From NCBI GenBank assembly GCA_017446585.1, contig JAFSQL010000006.1, positions 124,001-188,000 of the forward strand: a DNA stretch of 64,000 bases. The letters are read 5' to 3'. The notes under the pieces are model-generated. The model ran no database searches, was not told the origin of the DNA, and worked only from the letters and a program-made list of their open reading frames with translations. Numbering within the stretch: the stretch's first letter is position 1; every line of letters starts with the position of its first letter. The DNA is from Paludibacteraceae bacterium. Its GTDB lineage: Bacteria > Bacteroidota > Bacteroidia > Bacteroidales > Paludibacteraceae. The position numbers and the translations under genes were made by a program. Positions 27,155 through 34,750 of this stretch are shown piece after piece.

Positions 27155-28054
27155 ATGATTCCTAAAGACGTTTGCGATGATTACCATGGATTTTTGAAAC
27201 TCGAAAAGTCCCTCTCGCAAAATACGCTTCTCGCATACGAATCTGACCTGCTCAAATTGTCACAATTTTTCGATGACAATGGAATAAACTACATTTCTGC
27301 CTCTCTCAACGACCTTCGTTCTTTTGTTGCCATGCTTTCCGATGTGGGCATCTCCGTTCGCTCTCAAGCGCGTGTCGTCTCTTCCGTCAAGTCGTTCTAT
27401 CGTTTTCTTATCTACACTGACCGGCTTGAAGATGACCCTTCTGAATTGCTCGAACTCCCTAAACTTGCACTACACCTTCCTGAAGTCCTTTCCGTTCAGG
27501 AAATCAATGACATTGTCAACAGCATTGACCTTTCAAAGAAGACGGGTCATCGCAACCGTGCTATCATCGAGACGCTCTATGGTTCCGGATTGCGCGTTTC
27601 CGAACTCTGTGACCTTCGTATCTCCAACTTGCGCTTGGATGAGCAGTTCATGAAAGTGTTTGGCAAGGGAGGCAAGGAGCGTCTTGTACCGCTGTCTTCC
27701 GAATCCATCAAGCAAATCCGCTTTTGGTTGCAAGATCGTGCTGTCAAATATTGTCCTCAACCCAAGTGTGAGGATTATCTCTTTCTCAACCCCTCAGGCA
27801 GAAATCTTTCCAGAATCCGAATCTTTCAAATAATCAAAGACTTATGCCGTGATGCCGGTATTCAAAAGACCATTTCTCCCCATACCTTCAGACACTCTTT
27901 TGCTACCCATTTGCTTGAGGGGGGAGCCAATCTTCGTGACATTCAACAACTCTTGGGTCATGCCTCCATCCGAACAACTGAAATCTACACGCATATTGAT
28001 GGTGCCTACCTGCGTGACACCATTCTTCGCTTCCATCCGCGCAATCATGCGTAG
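27155..28054 (+). CDS. Tyrosine recombinase XerC/XerD
   Basis: A 299-residue site-specific recombinase of the kind that resolves chromosome dimers at dif. It has the N-terminal SAM-like core-binding domain (about 1-90, FLKLEKSLSQNTLLAYESDL). The catalytic domain has Arg in GSGLRVSELCDLR near 150, Lys in FGKGGKER, the HTFRHSFATHLLEGG block near 245, LLGHASIRTTEIYTH, and the Tyr nucleophile. The length and motifs fit a housekeeping Xer protein rather than a phage integrase; no phage genes or attachment sites adjoin it. XerD is favoured but XerC cannot be excluded. Confidence 0.92.
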   Translation: MIPKDVCDDYHGFLKLEKSLSQNTLLAYESDLLKLSQFFDDNGINYISASLNDLRSFVAMLSDVGISVRSQARVVSSVKSFYRFLIYTDRLEDDPSELLELPKLALHLPEVLSVQEINDIVNSIDLSKKTGHRNRAIIETLYGSGLRVSELCDLRISNLRLDEQFMKVFGKGGKERLVPLSSESIKQIRFWLQDRAVKYCPQPKCEDYLFLNPSGRNLSRIRIFQIIKDLCRDAGIQKTISPHTFRHSFATHLLEGGANLRDIQQLLGHASIRTTEIYTHIDGAYLRDTILRFHPRNHA

Positions 28055-28078
28055 ATTTTTACTATTACTATTTGATTT

Positions 28079-28492
28079 TCAATAAGGTATCTTCGTCAAG
28101 GCTTCCGCTGCCTTGTCTATCCCTTCCTCTATCTTGCTGCCTATCATCGTTCTTAGCATGAACGGAATGTCTGCTCGCAATGTCAGTCTGATTTTTGTGT
28201 GTTCATCGTCCATTTTCACCAACTGAATCCAACCGGTCAGTGGTATGGGTGACTTCTCGCTTTCTATCTTGATGGTCTTGAATTCCTCCCTTTCCACAAT
28301 GCGCAAAACGATTTCGCCTATCATTGTTGTTTTGAAACTCACCCAGTCCTCGTCGCTTTTCAAATCTTTCACGGGAGCGTCTGCGGGCAGGGCGCTTGCA
28401 AAGTTTTGAATGCTATTGAAGTTTGATAACTTCCTGAACACTTGCTCGTCGTTTGCGTTGATAACGTGTACTTTGCTTACGTAGTCGCTCAT
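28079..28492 (-). CDS. SRPBCC-fold protein of unknown function
   Basis: A 137-residue cytoplasmic protein with the pattern of the START/polyketide-cyclase-like (SRPBCC) fold. It has an N-terminal beta strand, a helix with FRKLSNFNSIQNF, a run of antiparallel strands, and a long C-terminal amphipathic helix (KIEEGIDKAAEALTKI). The fold binds small hydrophobic ligands in other families, but no ligand or reaction can be named here. It has its own TATCTTTG promoter, divergent from the LD-carboxypeptidase gene. No close functional neighbour. Confidence 0.75.
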   Translation of the reverse strand: MSDYVSKVHVINANDEQVFRKLSNFNSIQNFASALPADAPVKDLKSDEDWVSFKTTMIGEIVLRIVEREEFKTIKIESEKSPIPLTGWIQLVKMDDEHTKIRLTLRADIPFMLRTMIGSKIEEGIDKAAEALTKIPY

Positions 28493-28523
28493 ACCTTTTC
28501 TTTTTTAGTTCGTTTTTCTGCCG

Positions 28524-28531
28524 CAAAGATA
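28524..28531 (-). promoter_or_regulatory. Bacteroidota -7 promoter element for the SRPBCC gene
   Basis: The complement reads TATCTTTG, full TAnnTTTG match, 32 bases before the ATG. Confidence 0.65.
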
Positions 28532-28539
28532 ATAAATCG

Positions 28540-28547
28540 TATTTTTG
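28540..28547 (+). promoter_or_regulatory. Bacteroidota -7 promoter element for the LD-carboxypeptidase
   Basis: TATTTTTG, full TAnnTTTG match, 41 bases before the ATG at 28588 and back to back with the SRPBCC promoter. Confidence 0.6.
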
Positions 28548-28587
28548 TCCTGTCATCAATCAATTCTATTTGTCTTCCTTCTTGAAC

Positions 28588-29535
28588 ATGTTGCCACCTT
28601 TTCTCAAACCCGGTGACCTCGTCGCCATTCTCTCTCCCAGTGGAGCTGTCGATTCGCAATTCATCGATTCTGCCGCGCTCCAACTTTCTTCTTGGGGTCT
28701 TACCGTTCGTGTCATGCCCCATGCCAAGTCTTCCTTTGGTTCCTTTGCCGGAACGCCTGAAGATCGTCTTTCCGACCTACAGGCTGCCATCTCCGACCCG
28801 CAGGTCAAGGCTATTCTCTGCTCGCGTGGCGGCTATGGTGCCATCCAGATTGTCGATCAACTTGACATTTCTTCTTTTGAAGTCTCCCCTAAGTGGATTA
28901 TCGGATTCTCCGACATCACTGTCCTCCACTCTCTTTGTACTGCGGTAGGTGTCGCTTCCGTCCATGGTGTCATGGCTAAGCACATAGCCACCCTTCCTCC
29001 TTCCGCTCCTGCGGTCAAGTGCCTGCGTGACCTCCTGTTCGGAAAACTCCCTTCTTACTCCTTTTCATCCGACGATTGCCGCGTTCCCACCCTTCAGGGG
29101 GATTTGGTCAACCTCAACCGTCCAGGCTCTGTCAAGGGACGTCTCGTGGGCGGCAACCTTTCGTTAGTTTATGCGCTTCGTGCCACGCCCTTTGACCTTG
29201 ATGCTTATAGTCGTGAAAACATCCTTTTCATCGAAGATGTCTCCGAGCGTCCATACCAAGTTGACCGCATGATCAACAACCTTCGTCTCTCAGGTGTTCT
29301 CGAAAATATTAAGGGACTAATCGTGGGTCAATTCTCTGATTATGAGGAAGATGGTCGCATGATGCGCACTGTCCATCAAATCATTCGTGATGCGGTTGAA
29401 GAATATGACTATCCTGTCTTGTTCAACTTCCCGGCTGGCCATGTTGAAGACAACCGACCATTGCTCATGGGTGCCAATGTCGAACTCTCTGTCTCACGTG
29501 ATGACGCTTCTGTCAATTTCGTTTGCAAGCAGTAG
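28588..29535 (+). CDS. LD-carboxypeptidase (peptidase family S66)
   Basis: A 315-residue serine peptidase that removes the terminal D-alanine from muropeptide tetrapeptides during wall recycling. The nucleophile Ser lies in LCSRGGYGA near residue 80, the catalytic Glu region in FIEDVSERPYQVDRM near 213, and the His in FPAGHVEDNRPLL near 288. It has no signal peptide, consistent with the cytoplasmic LdcA type. The frame opens at a TTG (28570), but the ATG at 28588 gives the normal family N-terminus (LPPFLKPGDLVAILSPSG). Confidence 0.92.
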   Translation: MLPPFLKPGDLVAILSPSGAVDSQFIDSAALQLSSWGLTVRVMPHAKSSFGSFAGTPEDRLSDLQAAISDPQVKAILCSRGGYGAIQIVDQLDISSFEVSPKWIIGFSDITVLHSLCTAVGVASVHGVMAKHIATLPPSAPAVKCLRDLLFGKLPSYSFSSDDCRVPTLQGDLVNLNRPGSVKGRLVGGNLSLVYALRATPFDLDAYSRENILFIEDVSERPYQVDRMINNLRLSGVLENIKGLIVGQFSDYEEDGRMMRTVHQIIRDAVEEYDYPVLFNFPAGHVEDNRPLLMGANVELSVSRDDASVNFVCKQ

Positions 29536-29549
29536 TGCTTCTCCCCCCT

Positions 29550-30269
29550 TTATCGTTTCTTTCTGATTTCCTTTTTCACCTCCTCCATGGCGGTGAGAAA
29601 AGTTGGTTCCGCATGCAGTCGTGCCACCACCACCGACGCTATCAGTCGCGCGGCATCCACGTCACTTTGCCAGTGAAATCCTGCCACCACACGATTCTCG
29701 CAATATTCGTAAGCGCGATTCATGATTTCTTCCGTCTTATCCGGAAACAGTTCCGTCATGATCAGCCCCATCGTCCACCCGTAGGTCGTGTGTCCTGACG
29801 GGTACGAACCTTGGTGTCTCAACACCTCCTCGTCTTCCTTCACCAGTGTTCCCTCGTTCAGATAGACATACGGACGTGTGCGTTGATAAACGGCTTTTGT
29901 GGGCAGACATCCGTGTGAACAGTCGGCTTGCACCTTGCACAGTAAGTCATAAAGTTTCGGAGTGTTCACCGAGTCTAACTCCATGCCCACAATCGGTGCG
30001 TAAATGTCCAAAGTCCTTTTGGCTGAAATCTCTGCGTCTGCTTGTGCCTCCGCCGCTCTCGGCACGTCATGGCGTTTCGTCTTTCCCCATATGTGGCGGT
30101 GCATGTCGTATGCGAACTCTATCGAAGTGCTGTCTGGCGGTGCTGGCAAGAAATGGGCGGCGTTCGGCATTTTCTTTTCTTCCACAAAGGCTTCTCTCTT
30201 GCCGATGTTCTTGCCGCTCGCCATCAGCGTCACGCCAATTCCTAACAATACAATCAGTGCTTTCTTCAT
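29550..30269 (-). CDS. Exported PAP2-type acid phosphatase
   Basis: A 239-residue protein resembling class A non-specific acid phosphatases. A signal peptide (KKALIVLLGIGVTLMASG) is followed by a mature domain. The three phosphatase motifs are complete: KAVYQRTRP (Kx6RP) near 124, YPSGHT near 163, and NRVVAGFHWQSDVD (Rx5Hx3D) near 203. The C-terminus is rich in Lys and Arg. It probably dephosphorylates organic phosphomonoesters in the periplasm. The frame is open to 30341, but the TATCTTTG element at 30301-30308 and the signal peptide fix the ATG at 30269. Confidence 0.9.
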   Translation of the reverse strand: MKKALIVLLGIGVTLMASGKNIGKREAFVEEKKMPNAAHFLPAPPDSTSIEFAYDMHRHIWGKTKRHDVPRAAEAQADAEISAKRTLDIYAPIVGMELDSVNTPKLYDLLCKVQADCSHGCLPTKAVYQRTRPYVYLNEGTLVKEDEEVLRHQGSYPSGHTTYGWTMGLIMTELFPDKTEEIMNRAYEYCENRVVAGFHWQSDVDAARLIASVVVARLHAEPTFLTAMEEVKKEIRKKR

Positions 30270-30300
30270 TCTTTTCCTTTTTTCTGGTTTCGTTCGCTTG

Positions 30301-30308
30301 CAAAGATA
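30301..30308 (-). promoter_or_regulatory. Bacteroidota -7 promoter element for the PAP2 phosphatase
   Basis: The complement reads TATCTTTG (TAnnTTTG), 31 bases before the chosen ATG. Confidence 0.65.
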
Positions 30309-30341
30309 CGCGTTCTGACTTTCTTCATGTTGATAAATCAT

Positions 30342-30349
30342 TAACTTTG
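30342..30349 (+). promoter_or_regulatory. Bacteroidota -7 promoter element for argH
   Basis: TAACTTTG, full TAnnTTTG match. It ends one base before an ATG at 30351, so transcription would begin inside that codon. This decides in favour of a later argH start. Confidence 0.6.
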
Positions 30350-30380
30350 CATGGTTAACTCACAAAAAACAACCGTTACT

Positions 30381-31727
30381 GTGGCTAAGGAAAAACTTTG
30401 GGACAAAAACCAGGAATTAGACAACGACATCGAACGCTATACCGTCGGTCGTGACCGTGACATGGACCTCTATCTTGCCAAGGCTGACATCATCGGTAGC
30501 ATGGCGCATGTCACCATGCTCGCCTCCGTCGGACTCATCGAAAAGGACGAACTCTCACCGCTCCTGCGCGAACTCCGAATCCTTTTCGATCTTGCCTCCT
30601 CCGGACAGTTTGTCATCGAACCTGAAGTAGAGGATGTGCATAGCCAAGTCGAAATCATGCTCACGCGCCGGTTAGGCGATCTCGGCAAGAAGATTCACAG
30701 CGGCCGCAGTCGCAACGACCAAGTCCTTGTTGACCTCAAAATTTTCACCCGGTGGCGCATCCGTGACATTGCCGACCTTACCGTCGCCCTCTTCAACACC
30801 CTCATGGACCAGAGTGAACGCTATCGTGACGTGCTGCTCCCTGGCTATACCCATCTCCAAGTGGCAATGCCTTCCTCCTTCGGTCTCTGGTTCGGTGCTT
30901 ATGCCGAGAGTCTCACGGACGACCTCCGCACCCTCCATGCCGCCTACCAAATCGCCAACCGCAACCCGCTTGGCAGTGCCGCTGGCTACGGATCCTCCTT
31001 CCCGCTCAACCGCACCATGACCACGCGCCTGCTCGGCTTCGAAGGCTTGAACTACAATGTCGTCTATGCACAGATGGGACGTGGCAAGATGGAACGCATC
31101 GTGGCGCAAGCCATTGGCAACATCGCCAACACTGTCGCCAAACTCTCCATGGATGCGTGCCTCTACAACTCCCAGAATTTCGGCTTCATCCATCTTGCTG
31201 AGCAATACACCACCGGCTCCAGCATCATGCCGCACAAGAAGAACCCTGATGTATTCGAACTCACGCGTTCCAAGTGCAACCGTCTCCAAGGCATTGCCAA
31301 CGACATCCTGCTCATGACCAACAACCTCCCGTCGGGCTACTTCCGTGACTTGCAACTCATCAAGGAAGTCTATCTTCCTGCTTTTGATCTCATGGAAGAC
31401 GTGCTAAAAATGGTGCGACGCATGATTGCTGACATCGAAGTCAACGAGCATATCACCGACGACCCTCGCTACGACGCTATGTGGAGTGTCGAGGAGGTGC
31501 GTCGTCTCGTTGATGAGGGCATGCCTTTCCGTGACGCTTATAAGAAAGTGGGGCTTGAAGTCAACGCTGGTACCTTCCATCCTGTCAAGCAAATTCACCA
31601 TACGCATGAAGGTAGCATCTCCAACCTATGCTCTTCACAAGTGCGCCAACTCATGTCCTCCGTCTATGCCTCCTTCCCTTTCCAACAAGTAGAGGAGGCG
31701 GAACGCCAACTCCTCAACGTCCGCTGA
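30381..31727 (+). CDS. argH: Argininosuccinate lyase
   Basis: The enzyme splits argininosuccinate to arginine and fumarate. It has the N-terminal KLWDKNQELDNDIERYTVGRD-type start, HSGRSRNDQV near residue 108, and the family signature GSSIMPHKKNPD near 280, whose Ser is the catalytic acid. The loop FRDLQLIKE follows. The frame begins with ATG at 30351, but the TAACTTTG promoter ends at 30349. The GTG at 30381, aligning with the usual short N-terminus, is therefore preferred (448 residues); the ATG would add ten. A second arginine-pathway gene, the argD-like aminotransferase, lies at 4.7 kb. Confidence 0.93.
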   Translation: MAKEKLWDKNQELDNDIERYTVGRDRDMDLYLAKADIIGSMAHVTMLASVGLIEKDELSPLLRELRILFDLASSGQFVIEPEVEDVHSQVEIMLTRRLGDLGKKIHSGRSRNDQVLVDLKIFTRWRIRDIADLTVALFNTLMDQSERYRDVLLPGYTHLQVAMPSSFGLWFGAYAESLTDDLRTLHAAYQIANRNPLGSAAGYGSSFPLNRTMTTRLLGFEGLNYNVVYAQMGRGKMERIVAQAIGNIANTVAKLSMDACLYNSQNFGFIHLAEQYTTGSSIMPHKKNPDVFELTRSKCNRLQGIANDILLMTNNLPSGYFRDLQLIKEVYLPAFDLMEDVLKMVRRMIADIEVNEHITDDPRYDAMWSVEEVRRLVDEGMPFRDAYKKVGLEVNAGTFHPVKQIHHTHEGSISNLCSSQVRQLMSSVYASFPFQQVEEAERQLLNVR

Positions 31728-31757
31728 TTTTTCTAACCACCTTAATTTTATACTCTT

Positions 31758-31931
31758 ATGTCTGAATCCAACAAAGCTGGCATCCTCGCCTTGATTGTCT
31801 CTTTTGTGATTCCTATTGCGGGTGTCATCATCTACTTCATTCAGAAAGACAAGGTTTCCAACCCTACCGCCTACCTCAAGTGCGCCTTGGCAGGTGTCAT
31901 CGTAGGTCTTATCTTCGGGAAAATCCTTTAA
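31758..31931 (+). CDS. Small membrane protein, 57 residues
   Basis: A short open frame from ATG 31758 to TAA 31931, 30 bases after argH. It has two hydrophobic segments (ILALIVSFVIPIAGVIIYFI and ALAGVIVGLIFGKIL) joined by a short charged linker with QKDKVSNP. The second helix carries a glycine pattern. It is followed 24 bases later by a strong terminator, which supports it as the last gene of the argH transcript. No function is recognised; a structural membrane peptide is as much as can be said. Confidence 0.7.
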   Translation: MSESNKAGILALIVSFVIPIAGVIIYFIQKDKVSNPTAYLKCALAGVIVGLIFGKIL

Positions 31932-31954
31932 TCCTTGTTTTTATCGGAATTTTT

Positions 31955-31985
31955 AGAGCCACGCTTCTTGCGTGGCTCTTTTTTT
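31955..31985. terminator. Bidirectional rho-independent terminator
   Basis: A perfect 10-bp stem (AGAGCCACGC at 31955-31964 with its complement at 31970-31979), 5-base loop and a T-run on the plus strand. It lies between the argH unit and the convergent HNH gene, whose stop codon it touches. Confidence 0.9.
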
Positions 31986-33108
31986 ACTTGCTGCTTTTCC
32001 TGCGGTTACACTCCCTGCACAGCATCTGGCAGTTCTCCGCCACCGTTCTGCCTCCGTCTTTCCACGGTGTGATGTGGTCGCCTTCCATGAATTCTATGTC
32101 AAATTCCTTCCCGCACAGTGAGCACTTATGTTCCTGCTCCTCCCATTTTGCAAGCTTGATGTCATCAGGAAAGGCTCGTAAGTCTAAGTAGTGTTCGTCA
32201 CCCGTCAGGACGAAAGGTATTATGCCCGTCTGTCGCTGTATCTCGCTGTCACGCATCAGGATGGATATACGCTTCCCGAGTGCCTCCGTGTCCAGTGTTT
32301 CCGAACCATATTTGTCATAGAGCCATGCCCAGTCTAATCCCTTCATTATTTTTCTGAACTTGCGGAGGTCAAAGTTCGTGGTTGCCCAGTTCAGCACGTT
32401 TTGAAAATAGGTCCAAAGGTTGTTGGCGTTGGGGTCATGTTGGTGAACGGACATGTAGCCCACTGCTGACTGTGGGTGTCCGTTGCGGGTCTCGTGTTCC
32501 GCCATCCATTCCAATGCTTTTTTCAGGAAGTCTTGACGGATGGGCGTTCCGTTCACCAAGTCCTTTCCAAGTCGGTAGGCGGCGCAGTTCGACTTCGAGA
32601 AGTGACGCTTCGCGTCCGTCACGAACGGACCGGCATACACGGCGTTGTTGATTTCCTGCTCGTTCAGTGGCTTGCCTGCTATGTTGATGGTTCTGAACCA
32701 TTCCAACTTGTCCGACGCTTCGCCCTCGCACACATAAACGGTCAACTTGTAATCAAGAATCTTCTTTTGAATGTCTTTGGGTTGATTAAAAAAGTTCTTG
32801 AACTCGTAGGAGAATTTTCCTGCCACATACTCACACAGTGACAGTGTGCGTTGTTGTCCGTCCATCACCTCGTAGGGGCATTCCGCATCATCACTGCGCT
32901 TCACCCAATACATCACGTTCAGCGGATAGCCGTTCAGCACCGTTTTTATCACCGCTTGTTGCTCCTTTTCGTTGTATATGAACTCGCGTTGATACGGCGG
33001 TCTTATGTCCAATTGCCCTTTCAGACCGCGCACGCCTTGTTCTTCATTATTTACGTAGCCATCGGTAATTTCACGTACGGTCACTTCCATTTGTTTTATT
33101 GTCATCAT
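31984..33108 (-). CDS. DUF262 domain protein with C-terminal HNH endonuclease
   Basis: A 374-residue protein. The N-terminal half is DUF262-like (GmrS/ParB-related), with YQREFIYN and the signature DGQQRTLSL near residue 85; in GmrSD-type enzymes this motif belongs to an NTP-dependent nuclease or switch domain. The C-terminus is a zinc-ribbon HNH nuclease: CSLCG, then EGDHITPWKDGG, then NCQMLCRECNRRK. Proteins with this pairing are often restriction or anti-phage nucleases. It starts five bases below the stop of the EcoRI-family methylase and is very likely co-transcribed with it. Catalytic residues look intact. The biological role is inferred, not shown. Confidence 0.85.
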   Translation of the reverse strand: MMTIKQMEVTVREITDGYVNNEEQGVRGLKGQLDIRPPYQREFIYNEKEQQAVIKTVLNGYPLNVMYWVKRSDDAECPYEVMDGQQRTLSLCEYVAGKFSYEFKNFFNQPKDIQKKILDYKLTVYVCEGEASDKLEWFRTINIAGKPLNEQEINNAVYAGPFVTDAKRHFSKSNCAAYRLGKDLVNGTPIRQDFLKKALEWMAEHETRNGHPQSAVGYMSVHQHDPNANNLWTYFQNVLNWATTNFDLRKFRKIMKGLDWAWLYDKYGSETLDTEALGKRISILMRDSEIQRQTGIIPFVLTGDEHYLDLRAFPDDIKLAKWEEQEHKCSLCGKEFDIEFMEGDHITPWKDGGRTVAENCQMLCRECNRRKSSK

Positions 33109-33113
33109 GATTA

Positions 33114-34160
33114 TTAGGGGTGAATTTTACGAATAAATATTCTTTTATATTTTCTATCTCCATTTACAAGCGGTTGTGCAACATCACTATCGGAATACCA
33201 TAGTCCATTTGAGAATCCTTTTCCTTCACTCTCCGTTGCTCCTATTATTTCAAACTGTTCCGGATTATATTTGTCAAAAAAGGTGATAGGAACTCCCATC
33301 ACGCCATCATAATCCATGGGTATGTCGGATACTTTATCGACATTGATAGCATCGTAGTTGTCATACTTTGGATATTCTTCTGAACTGTAGTGACAAATTA
33401 AGTCCAATTCCTCGTGACGCTTATTATGGTCAAGATTAGTGAACCAATGGACACCAGAAACCCTAATCATTCCTTCTTTATGGTTTGTTGCAGTGGCTTT
33501 GTCTTCATAAGGAGAAACAAAGTGTGTCGCTCCTCCTTTAAAACCAAATCCCAACCAAATTTTATTTTCTTTTATTAAAGGAAAAATCTCTTTGTATGTA
33601 ATGGCGTTTTGGTGACCAATAACAAGGAATTTCTTCCCATACTCCATCAATTGTCCGATGTATTCGCGGAAAAGCGAGAAGGGAGGATTGGTCACGACAA
33701 TGTCCGCCTCTTTCAGCAGTTCGATGCATTCTTTCGACCTAAAATCACCGCCGCCCTTCAGTCGTTGCAACACGTTTTTGTCATTCCGTAACAGGTAACG
33801 CACGTCTCCCAAATCAACGGCTCCGTCGCCGTTCAAGTCTTTCACCTCGGTAATCTCCACTTTATAGGCTATCTTCGTTGGTTCACTGTCGTAACCGTCG
33901 AAGTGGAGCAGCAATTCATTGCCCTGAACGGGCGAGCCATTGTAACACGTGCAGATAAGTTTTTTCAATCCCAACTGATTGAACTGCAAGGCAAAATACT
34001 TAAAAAAATTGCTTTCGTAAGGGTCATCGCAGTTACACAAGATGGTCTTTCCTCGAAAGTGCTTCCAATAGTGCTGCAACTCCCTTTCGATGTCCGTCAG
34101 TTGCGTGTAAAATTCGTCCTTTTTCGCTGTCTTAGCGGCAATCAAGTTTTTATTTGCCAT
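33114..34160 (-). CDS. EcoRI-family adenine-specific DNA methyltransferase
   Basis: A 348-residue N6-adenine methylase of the EcoRI methylase family. The N-terminal KKDEFYTQLTDIEREL resembles M.EcoRI. The catalytic motif is IVVTNPPFSLFREY near residue 165 and a second conserved segment is FLVIGHQNAITY. Between them is an EF-hand/dockerin-like loop (DLNGDGAVDLGD, 33804-33839). The ATG at 34160 is preferred over 34184, since MANKNLIAAK is the likely family start. It is followed immediately by the DUF262-HNH nuclease, suggesting a restriction-modification pair. A long structured gap precedes it. Target site unknown. Confidence 0.9.
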   Translation of the reverse strand: MANKNLIAAKTAKKDEFYTQLTDIERELQHYWKHFRGKTILCNCDDPYESNFFKYFALQFNQLGLKKLICTCYNGSPVQGNELLLHFDGYDSEPTKIAYKVEITEVKDLNGDGAVDLGDVRYLLRNDKNVLQRLKGGGDFRSKECIELLKEADIVVTNPPFSLFREYIGQLMEYGKKFLVIGHQNAITYKEIFPLIKENKIWLGFGFKGGATHFVSPYEDKATATNHKEGMIRVSGVHWFTNLDHNKRHEELDLICHYSSEEYPKYDNYDAINVDKVSDIPMDYDGVMGVPITFFDKYNPEQFEIIGATESEGKGFSNGLWYSDSDVAQPLVNGDRKYKRIFIRKIHP

Positions 34161-34235
34161 GCGGATTGATAGTCTCTGTTGCATTGACTATCAATCACAA
34201 ATACGGATAAAATGATAGGTGTGAACCTTTCTAAT

Positions 34236-34399
34236 CGCGTTCACGGGAAGCCTGAGAAGAAACCCGCCCACTCTTAGATTGGCTCACACCATTAGGCGTG
34301 AGCATTTACTATTTTGAGTGGTGGGTACGCCTTCGGCGTTCCGTGAACATTAGCAATCCGATTCAGAAATCAGTTTCTCAGGCTTTTTTCTTGAACGCG
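34236..34399. ncRNA. Putative structured RNA or regulatory leader in a 311-base gene-free stretch
   Basis: The gap 34161-34471 has no gene but dense nested complementarity. Outer stem: CGCGTTCA (34236-34243) with TGAACGCG (34392-34399). Second stem: GCCTGAGAA (34250-34258) with TTCTCAGGC (34375-34383). Inner: CCACTC/GAGTGG (34268-34273, 34316-34321), hairpin GCTCACACC/GGCGTGAGC (34282-34303), hairpin ACGCC/GGCGT (34327-34339). A competing pairing is GTTCACGG (34239-34246) with CCGTGAAC (34341-34348). On the plus strand TAGGTGTG (34216-34223) matches 7 of 8 promoter bases, and T6 follows the second stem. On the minus strand it would be the methylase leader, and an A-C mismatch in the 34282-34303 hairpin becomes G-U. 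Strand and identity are undecided. Confidence 0.45.
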
Positions 34400-34471
34400 A
34401 AATAATAGCGAATGCTTTGGTTAATAATATGTCAGTTTATTTTTTCTTTTTGTTTCTCTTTGTTTGATGCT

Positions 34472-34750
34472 TTATTTGTCTTCGTAATGACCATATGCTG
34501 CAAGAACAATTACAATAACTTTGGTATCATGTATTTCATAGATTAATCGATGCTTTTTCGTAATACGACGACTCCATTGACCTACATAATTACCAGAAAG
34601 CGGTTCGGGTTTTCCCGTTCCAGTTTTAGGATGTTCATATAATTCTGAAATCAAAGAAAGAGCTTTTTGGTAGGCTTTTGGTTCATGCCGAAGCAGAAAT
34701 TGTAAATCCTTTTGTGCCGTTTCTTTAATTTCAACGTGAAAGGCTTTCAT
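34472..34750 (-). CDS. YoeB/Txe-family toxin (RelE superfamily)
   Basis: A 92-residue ribosome-dependent mRNA interferase. The signatures HPKTGTGKPEPLSG near residue 40, QWSRRITKKHRLIYEI near 57 and the C-terminal GHYEDK are those of YoeB. The conserved Glu, Arg, His and Tyr residues of the active site are present. It overlaps the upstream small gene by four bases (ATGA), the usual antitoxin-toxin arrangement. It would cleave mRNA at the ribosomal A site when free of antitoxin. Confidence 0.92.
   Translation of the reverse strand: MKAFHVEIKETAQKDLQFLLRHEPKAYQKALSLISELYEHPKTGTGKPEPLSGNYVGQWSRRITKKHRLIYEIHDTKVIVIVLAAYGHYEDK

Noticed and set aside
27155..28054. Tyrosine recombinase as a phage or island integrase
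   Set aside because: Size and motifs fit housekeeping XerC/D, and there are no phage genes, tRNA or direct repeats beside it.
30328..30336. Single TTATCAACA (complement) near argH as part of an origin
   Set aside because: It is isolated, as are the copies at 3128 and 43653; they set the background for the cluster at 22.4 kb.
34236..34399. Retron or type III toxin-antitoxin RNA
   Set aside because: No reverse transcriptase and no tandem RNA repeats or ToxN-like toxin are adjacent; the neighbouring toxin is a YoeB with a protein partner.
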